Below, piece by piece: positions 56,459 through 64,000 of a stretch of 64,000 nt of DNA (its first letter is position 1; the number at the start of each line of letters is the position of its first letter). The DNA is from Erodium maritimum (lineage: Eukaryota > Streptophyta > Magnoliopsida > Geraniales > Geraniaceae): positions 15,133,001 to 15,197,000 of the forward strand of contig OY997596.1 of assembly GCA_963921825.1 (NCBI GenBank). The letters are read 5' to 3'. Both the position numbers and the translations under genes were made by a program. The notes beneath the pieces are model-generated. The model had not been told where the DNA came from and ran no database searches. It worked only from the letters and a program-made list of their open reading frames with translations.

Positions 56459-58955
56459 TTCTGCGGGTTCTGATGTTGATAGTGACAATATAGAACAACT
56501 TCATCCAGAAGATAATGAAGTATTTATCCCAGAGTCTACAATTGAACTAAGGCCGAATCTGGAAAAAATATTCGAAACAGAGGAAGTAGGTATTATATTC
56601 TATAAAGAGTATGCGGCTCGTTCCGGCTTCGGTGTTAGACTGGGACCCACCAAGACAAAAAATGGTTGTGTGTCAAAACGACATCTATATTGTTGTAAGC
56701 AAGGAAAATATAAGAGATCAGAAAAAACCAAACAAGGTGATGGTGTGGTAAGAAGAAGACGTGTCTCTACTAGAACAGGATGCAATGCAATGTTGGTTCT
56801 CAAAAAGAACGATATGTCAAAGTTTGAAGTTTCGAAATTCAACGAGGAACACAAGCATGAACTTTGCCGTCAAGATGACATGCAATATTTGCGCAGCAAT
56901 AGGAATGTTACACCTGCACATAGAAAATGGATTTTCGATAACTATAACATCGATTCGGGTCCAGTGAGAGCGCACAAGTTATTGTCAAGAGTAGTTGGAG
57001 GTAGTCAGTATGTTGGTGCTACAAAAAAATATTTCTTAAATTTCGAAAGGGACCTAAATGTTTTCATCAGATCGACGGACAACCATTTTGTTATTCAAAC
57101 CTTTCATGAGAAAGTCGCAAAGTCAAATGGCTTCTATTTTGACTATGATACAGATGATGAGAATAGGTTACGTAGGGCTATTCTGGGCGGATGGATTATC
57201 GAGGAAACATTACGAGCTTTATGGTGACACAATATCATTCGATAGTACATACAGCACAAACCGGTAATGTTTTTCACCTTATACCTTTTATTTATCTACA
57301 TTGTGTAACTGTGTTCGAAATATTCGGTGAGAGTGTGTGTTAAAATATGTAAACGATTTTGCAGATATGGAATGGTATTTTGTCCATTTACTGGTGTTGA
57401 TAATCACGAAAGGTGTGTCACGTTAGGATCTGCCTTACTCCGGAAAGAGGACGCTGAATCCTTTTCATGGTTGTTTCGTACGTTTTTAAAGTGCATGGGT
57501 GGAAAAAACCCGATAACTATTCTAACCGACCAAGACCCGGCGATGAAAAGGGCAACCAATGACGTGCTAAGTGGGACAGTACATCGATTGTGTATGTGGC
57601 ACATAATGGAGAAGCTGAAGGCAAAGGTTCAACACATTTGTACATTTTCTTCTTTCTTATAAGTTAGAAATTTACACTTGCAGATTATGACCAATAATAT
57701 GTTATCTTGTGGTATATATTATGTAACGGACTCGCATATATTCTGTAACTTACATATTATGTTCAACATATTAACAGTATCACTTGTACCCATTTTTTTA
57801 GGTCCCAATGGCTGGACTTAGGGACAGTCCCTTCTTCGAAAAGCTTCTTGGAATAGTTTGGGAACAATCTGTTGATGTAGAAACATTCGAGAAGACTTGG
57901 CCTGAGGTTCTAGCAGAATTTAATCTACAAGATCATGAATGGTTAAGAGACATCTACGCAATACGTCAATGGTGGGTGCCAGCATATTCGAAGGACACCC
58001 CGATGGGGCTGTTGATGAGGACTTCATCGAGGTCAGAAAGCCAAAATAGCGTTTACGGGAAACGCAAAGTTAAGAAACATACACTGGTGCAGTATATATG
58101 GCATTGTGACACTGTGGTTAACGAGCAAAGATTTACCAATGCAAAGGTAGTAGCAGAATCATCAAATTGTGCACCGATTTGGACAGGTGGAGGGCCAACC
58201 AAATTGGAGCTCCATGCGTGGGAGTTGTATACTAAAACAGTTTTCTACAAAGTTCAAGCAGACATTCACAAGTCAATGCAAGATTGTGATATCAAGACAG
58301 CGAACCCAGTTGGAGGATCAAAGGTGTATGAGATTAAGGACTATACGAAGCAAACATATACTATAATGATGAACATGCATACAAAACATTGTTCATGCAG
58401 TTGCAAGAGATTCGAAGGGTATGGACGATTATGTAACACATCTTGACAGTCTTAAAGACATTTGCAGTTGGACGTATACCTCAAACATTGATCAACAAGC
58501 GCTTGTGCAGAGAGCAAGTGCAACAAAAAGGTGATGTTGTGGGTGCTGACCGGGATATAGGGCATTTGAAGCACAAATCATGGGTCAAGTTTCACTCACT
58601 ACTTGGAAATAATAGGGCCACAGAGGATGATTTGGAGACTCTATTGGAAACATTGGAAGAATACAGTGAAGACACTGGGCTTGATGATTCAAACAACACA
58701 GAACGTAGCAAAAACAGTGTTATTGAGGACTTGACAAGGCTTAACATGCCTAATGAATTGATTGTGGAGGTACCACCACTATCGCGAACAAAAGGATCGA
58801 GAAGGCCACAATCAATTGCAGAAAAACTCAAGAAGAAGGCCAAGAAGATAAAGAAGCCAAAGAAGAAAAATAAAAGAGTCTGTAGGCTATGTGGGATATC
58901 AGGATATCATGATAAACAAACATGTGATCTGAATCCTTTGAAGAAGTCACGTTAG
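56459..58955 (+). pseudogene. FAR1/MURA-type MULE transposase, two frameshifts
   Basis: Exons 56459-57263, 57365-57626 and 57802-58955 have GT-AG junctions; an acceptor TTGCAG precedes 56459, so an upstream exon is likely. Domains in order: FAR1 DNA-binding (IIFYKEYAARSGFGVRLG, TRTGCNAML), then the MULE DDE transposase (FWADGLSRKHYELYGD, ISFDSTYSTNRYG, ILTDQDPAMKRA, HRLCMWHIMEKL), a SWIM zinc finger (CSCSCKRFEGYGRLCN) and a terminal knuckle CRLCGISGYHDKQTC. An extra base near 57168 (between NRLRR and LFWAD) and a missing base near 58437 (at the SWIM CNH position) break the frame. Otherwise open. Confidence 0.88.
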
Positions 58956-59581
58956 AGGATTATAGGGTTTATTTTTGCATTATTATTATAAAATAATTAG
59001 TTTGATTTGTGACTGCTTATATTAAGTTTCAATCATTTGAATAATAGATTTTGGTTACTTCTTGGTTATTGCTTCGATTACAGGTAAACTTAATATATGT
59101 TGTCAGCTTTGTTTAAGGATGTACCTTGAACAAATGTGTATTTTTGGGAAAGCATTTATATCAGATCGAACAAAAACTGTGTGAATTATGGAATATGAGA
59201 GGAATATTCTATAACTTTTAATCTATCTATATGTAATCTCTGACCCCAAAAATACTATAATGTGTGTTATTTGAAACTGTAAATTGTCTGCAGTATATGT
59301 GCAATCTTACGAACACAATTTTGTAGTTTGACAAATAAATATCTATAAATGGTCTAACATACATAAGTTTATTATATTACAACTATGTAATATAATACCA
59401 TCATATTTGTAATATCATCCCAATACACCATTACTGATGTATACATAAGTCTGCAATGCATAAAGTAGATATGCAAACATTTCCCAGAAAATAAATTATC
59501 CATGCACTACAGTGTACAAAAAGTTATCCATGCTTAACAAACTAACACAACTGATGGTTCAACACATCTTAATATAAGTGA
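58956..59581. other. AT-rich spacer between convergent genes
   Basis: No gene; presumed shared 3' region of the transposase and the Ulp1-like gene. Confidence 0.5.
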
Positions 59582-62500
59582 CTATGGTATTGCAGTCTTT
59601 CCCTTCGCACGCTTGTTCTTGAAAAAGTTGACAACCTCTGCATGGATTGTAGGCCACGCATCATTTTGTCAATCTGCAAGTAACTTGTATGCGAACCGAG
59701 TCCTCAAATTGTCAAGTTGTTGTTGCTGAAACAATGTAACAAAAATAAAGTTGCGATTATATACAATATATAACTCAAAACACTAATGACAATGACATAA
59801 TATATTTTATTGAACTTACACAATCCAAATCAAGACTAGATTTCCATTTGTTTCCCCCGTCAAAAGACTCCATGTGCCACATGGAAAAGATAGCACAGTC
59901 AACAACATTTTTCTCGGATGCCCATGTTAAGTTCATACAAACAGGTTTGGCAGCCTTAAAGGCGCACGACAACTGCTTGTTATCAGAATATATGTAGTCT
60001 GCGTACAGGTCTCTCTGATTATATAAAAAGAGATTGTGTGAAAATAAGCACCATTAATATAACATATATGTCAAATGCTTATATGCTTACCAGTTTCTCG
60101 GGTAAACCACAGTATCGCTCATCGTAAAGTTCAGAAGTCTTCAGATTGTCAAGTATAGTGACTGTATTCCTTTTTCTATCCATACATACCACATAAAAAT
60201 GAGTGAATGATGTGGTATGCGTCGTAACAACAGCAAAGAAAACCTATAAATCATGTAAAATAATTATGTTAGATACTGGAATAATAACACTCAAATAATA
60301 TAAAATTTTCATCTATGTTCTGTTACTCGAATATTTGATAATAGTTACATAATTTGGATGATGCAGTTATATGATTTTTTTAGCATAATAACTATATCCA
60401 TCTATTTATATACTATGTATTAATATTGTTTATTAAATGAAATTATGATACCAAACTTACTAGGTCCTTCTTCGCAACGTCAATACCAAGTAATTTGTAA
60501 CGATCCGCCTCAAATTCAAGTTGAGATATAGCATGTTTAGGATCAACAGATACTTGTAATCTCCGCTGGAAAATGAAAAACATGATTATTTGCCATGTTG
60601 AAACTTAATTTGCAAACTTAAACAATAATAAACACCCTTACACTAATGTCGACGGTGAAACAAATACGAGATGCAGATCTCGGGCTCCTACGCACATCCT
60701 GAAGAGTCAAGTAATGGCACCACAAGTTCACAACACTATTATCCATTAACAGCCCATACCCAAGAGTTTGAAGGTCACGTTTATGAACAGCAGAACCTTT
60801 AATCAGTACAATCGGCACCCTAAAACACAAAAAACAAACATAGATTGTTATAAATAAACTATTCAAATATGTACACAAAGGAATTAATTTATATAACTTA
60901 CTCTATTTTGATCGGAGAAGTAGTCATCCATTCGAACAACCACTTCTCATTATCAGTAAGATGCCCATTCACATCAGTGGCCCTTTTAAAGTCCGGTGAC
61001 ATCATAGAATCATCCGGACTGCTTTCACCCAACGATCTGATACGAATTTCGTGAACCTCATTAAGGGACATAGGGCGACGTTCTACATTTGTACCACCAT
61101 GGTCTTGCTCAATATCTCCGTCAACTTTGCTCTTCTCCAATGAAGGACTATTATCGACATGATCTTCTACTGGTTGTGTTGAAATACCGATGTCGAACAA
61201 ATCCCCCATTGGAACAGGTGATATTGGTACATTTTCTTTATCCGATCGACCCTTCTTCTTCGTTGTAGCGGCCAACAATGTATCAACGGTTGTCAACAGA
61301 GGCTCGTTACCCCAAAATTGGTCATCCAGAATATTGGAATCATGATCAGGAGAATTCGGTGCTGGGACAGTAGACGTTTCTCCAACGGATTGATTGAATG
61401 ATATTTTCAACTGGTTTAGAGTATGGCTGTCCGGATACTTTGCCAACACACGCGAAAATTTCTCCCGAAATGAACAGACAGCCTTGGCCAACATCGAAGC
61501 TTCGTCGCATACATCTTGAATTTCATCCTGCAACAATAAAAAAACAATTTTACACGTCTATATTTTTAATTTAAACTTTAATTGTGTGTTTAGAATGATT
61601 GTTGTGCAAACCTCCCCGACGCATTTATCATCCACGTGATCCCTCGCAGTACAATATCCTTCTTTTTCCTTAGCTTTTTTCACACCTGCACTAACATTTG
61701 CCTTTGTGACATGTTCCCTAGTCGGTGGTGGTCCACGTAAATAACCATATCCAAATGCACCATATGACATCTCAATATGGCAGAGTCTACGTAGATCTTT
61801 GTCATTCCATAGATGCATGGTGGGAGTTGTGCGAGGTCCATATTTTGGACCCTTGACAACCATTCGATCGGCATATAGAAGCTGAAAAAGTGAAATAACA
61901 ACGGTTAGTAATTTACTCAAAATATCTAGAACTATATCATCAGAATTGTATAAATATGAACAATCACTTCTGTAATTAACATCTGATCATTATGTGATGA
62001 AAAGAACACAATTCTGTCACTGGTACTTGTCATATAGGGTACGGAAAAAATCTATAATTACATTATCCGGATTATGTAACTATTATCAAACACTTCTGTA
62101 ATTAAAATATGATCATTATGTAATGAGAAGAACACATTTCTGTAACTGATACTTTTAATATATGTAACTGTAAAAACCCAATCCATACTGGTGAAAATAA
62201 TTATATGATTTAGTTTTCAAAATTCTGTAACTGATACTTAAAATATATGTAACAATTTTCACAATATTCATAAATAGTAAAAATAATTATATAACTGAAT
62301 TGTGACAATCCTCCAACTTAAATTTCGAATATTATATAACTAAACTGTCACAATTCTCTAACTTGGTTATGATCTTCCTAGAAAATACTGCAATTTTACG
62401 TGATTATGTGAGAATCATGTTAAATCCTAAATTAATAAATTTTAGGTTATTATGCTAGAATCAAACAAAATTCTAAATTAATCATAACTCCCTGACTACC

Positions 62501-63893
62501 ATATTACTAAAACACTGACTCGTACATATCAAATTGAATTACCCAACATAAAAACAATATAACTAAAATAATATGAAAAATTTAGATTATAAATGAAGCA
62601 CTTACTATCAAGAAAAGTATAGGTCCACCAAACATTCTTGATGTGGAAGTTGAAGCCGCATATCTATCCTTCTGTTTAACCAAACACCTAACGAGATACC
62701 CACACCAATCGTACTGACGGACTAATGATAAGTCCTCCAATGCATCGAAGAATGATAGTGTAACCCACCGCTTTGTACCAAAGTCACAAAGGTAAGTAAT
62801 AAGAAGTACCATGAAATCCCTTTTAAAACGCTCACCGCCATCGGTCGCCTGGTGCAACATGCGTTGCAAAACAGCTTTTGTGGTGATGTAATTTGGAGGT
62901 AACACTTCGAGGCTATTCTTCCATTCTGAGAACCAAGGAGAATCCAACCTCTCCCTTTCTTCGGGAACAGGTCTCTCACCCATAGGGAAGCCGAGAGTAA
63001 GATTAACATCCAATGGGCTAATGTGGAGAGTCCGTTCACCAGGTAGGTGGATGGAGCAATCATGTGTGTTGAACTGTTGTACCAACCAAAAACCCAATGT
63101 AGCGGCAACCGTCTGACACAAAGCTCTAATATATCACCAAATCCTAATTCCTCAATTGCCCTCCTCTGATCTTCATTAAATTCGGTCATTGCCTTCACCA
63201 ATACAGTCGGCGACGCCCTTGTATTGATACGCTCAAAGCCTACTTCCTCCTTACTCTCTGACTAGCTTTCGTGGCATACACGTTCAACCTTACAAGAAAA
63301 ACTACTCAGGTTTATAGCTGCCCGTTTATTACTCAAACTGGGTTGACAAACATAAGCAACAGGTCTAGCCTTCCCACAATCATTATTCATATTCGAATTG
63401 GGTGGCTTCTTATCAACTTCCTTAACCTCTTTGGGTAGCCCGTGCTTCTTCTCGAGCTTTGAGTCACATTTTAATTCTTCCTTTAGAACTTTAAAATGGG
63501 ACCGTGTACTTTTTCTTGTCTTTACGGGATCTGTAATCTTACTCTTGCCAACACATGCAAGATGAAAAAAATGTCAATAAAAGTGATACAATACAACATA
63601 CGTGTATATATGTAATTAAACAAATCTGTAATATGAGACATGAAAATATGTAATATGGAATTATGCATCAACAGCAACAAAACAAAACACATAAACTACT
63701 GTAGCCTATTTGATGTAAATTAATTAAAACACAAATTATACCTTCATTGAGAGTAGATTTACGCATAATCTTGCGAAGAGGGACCTCGTCATCAGACGAA
63801 ACTGTTAAATCGTCTACATCTGCTCCATTACTATTACATACATAGTCCACTCCCCTTTTCTTTCCTCCACATGAATTAACTGGAGATTCATTA
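59582..63893 (-). pseudogene. Ulp1-like cysteine protease gene 2
   Basis: Exons with good junctions on the minus strand: 63742-63893 (partial), about 62606-63550, 61612-61881, 60902-61527, 60642-60819, 60461-60565, 60091-60243, 59820-60014 and 59582-59725. The spliced 3' part is in frame. The N-terminal plant domain (RASPTVLVKAMTEFNEDQ, GERFKRDFMVLLITYL) is followed by LLYADRMVV, TDNEKWLFEWM, then the C48 catalytic residues: His in THFYVVCMDRKR, Asp in TILDNLK, Cys in VDCAIFSMWHMES. Expected activity is deSUMOylation-type isopeptidase, by family only. Defects: TAG near 63260, frameshift near 63085, TGA 40 codons before the end, N-terminus cut by an LTR. Confidence 0.83.
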
Positions 63894-64000
63894 TGTCACG
63901 CCCCAATTTCAGTAAACCGATCTCGGGACGCGAACATTTTTAAACATAAAAACACTTGAAAACCTGTTTTCATTAAACACTTTAAAAGTACCATTTGTTC
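63894..64000. repeat. LTR of the solo-LTR family, opposite orientation, incomplete
   Basis: It begins TGTCACGCCCCAATTTCAGT and is close to the reverse complement of the end of solo LTR 2 (54870-54976). It interrupts the first exon of Ulp1-like gene 2. Whether it is a solo LTR or part of a full element cannot be seen. Confidence 0.85.

Larger units (their letters stand above)
55441..63893 (+). mobile_element. Ulp1-carrying MULE, copy 2 (left end present, right end outside window)
   Basis: It begins AGGGGCACGCTCACGCGTTA at a TA tract. The paralogous uninserted tract is at 51858-51890. It carries a FAR1/MURA-type transposase on the plus strand (56459-58955) converging on a Ulp1-like protease gene on the minus strand (59582-63893). 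Its far end is not reached; the first coding region is interrupted by an LTR at 63894. The gene order equals that of copy 1 (37.77-45.3 kb). The family resembles KI/Kaonashi MULEs. Confidence 0.7.

Noticed and set aside
56459..58955. FAR1-like gene as a domesticated host transcription factor
   Set aside because: Two frameshifts, a linked Ulp1-like gene, a TA-tract border and a second decayed copy indicate a transposon gene.

Overview
The window is plant nuclear DNA, almost certainly from a dicot. It contains one intact host gene, an AMT2-type ammonium transporter with four exons on the minus strand (32706-34476). Nearly everything else is transposable elements, many nested inside one another. 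No bacterial operons, rRNA, tRNA genes or CRISPR arrays were seen.

1-14.3 kb is a three-level nest. A Ty1-copia element (minus strand; LTRs 1-1455 and 6535-8222) sits inside the reverse transcriptase of an Athila-like Ty3-gypsy element (gag-protease 9244-11568, 5' LTR 11672-13072). That element in turn sits inside the 3' end of an L1-type LINE (13073-14310).

14.45-25.3 kb is bounded by two AT-rich segments that are inverted relative to each other and resemble Mutator-like (MULE) termini. Between them is a head-to-tail array of a gag-only LTR element: six gag units separated by shared LTRs of about 420 bp, one of them carrying a (GAA)~44 expansion. A truncated LTR element follows (23637-24372).

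25.3-27.4 kb holds two decayed SANT/NAM-associated-type genes of transposon character. 27.56-32.2 kb is a nearly full-length L1 LINE carrying endonuclease, RT, zf-RVT and RNase H regions, broken by several stops. The AMT2 gene follows, then a decayed LINE ORF1 (35.2-36.9 kb).

37.7-64 kb is dominated by MULE-derived DNA of the kind that pairs a FAR1/MURA-type transposase (plus strand) with a Ulp1-like cysteine protease gene (minus strand), comparable to the Kaonashi/KI MULEs described in Arabidopsis. One copy spans about 37.8-45.3 kb and is split by a solo LTR (41102-43638). A second runs from 55.44 kb to beyond the window. A third, protease-less derivative (46179-51357) has palindromic terminal inverted repeats, sits in a TA microsatellite, and lies in a chain with two smaller elements (45364-45609, 45647-46127), all separated by (TA)n. 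A second solo LTR (52292-54976, target duplication ATGAA) is packed with exact-period tandem repeats.

All exon boundaries and homologies were read by eye. No database search was run.
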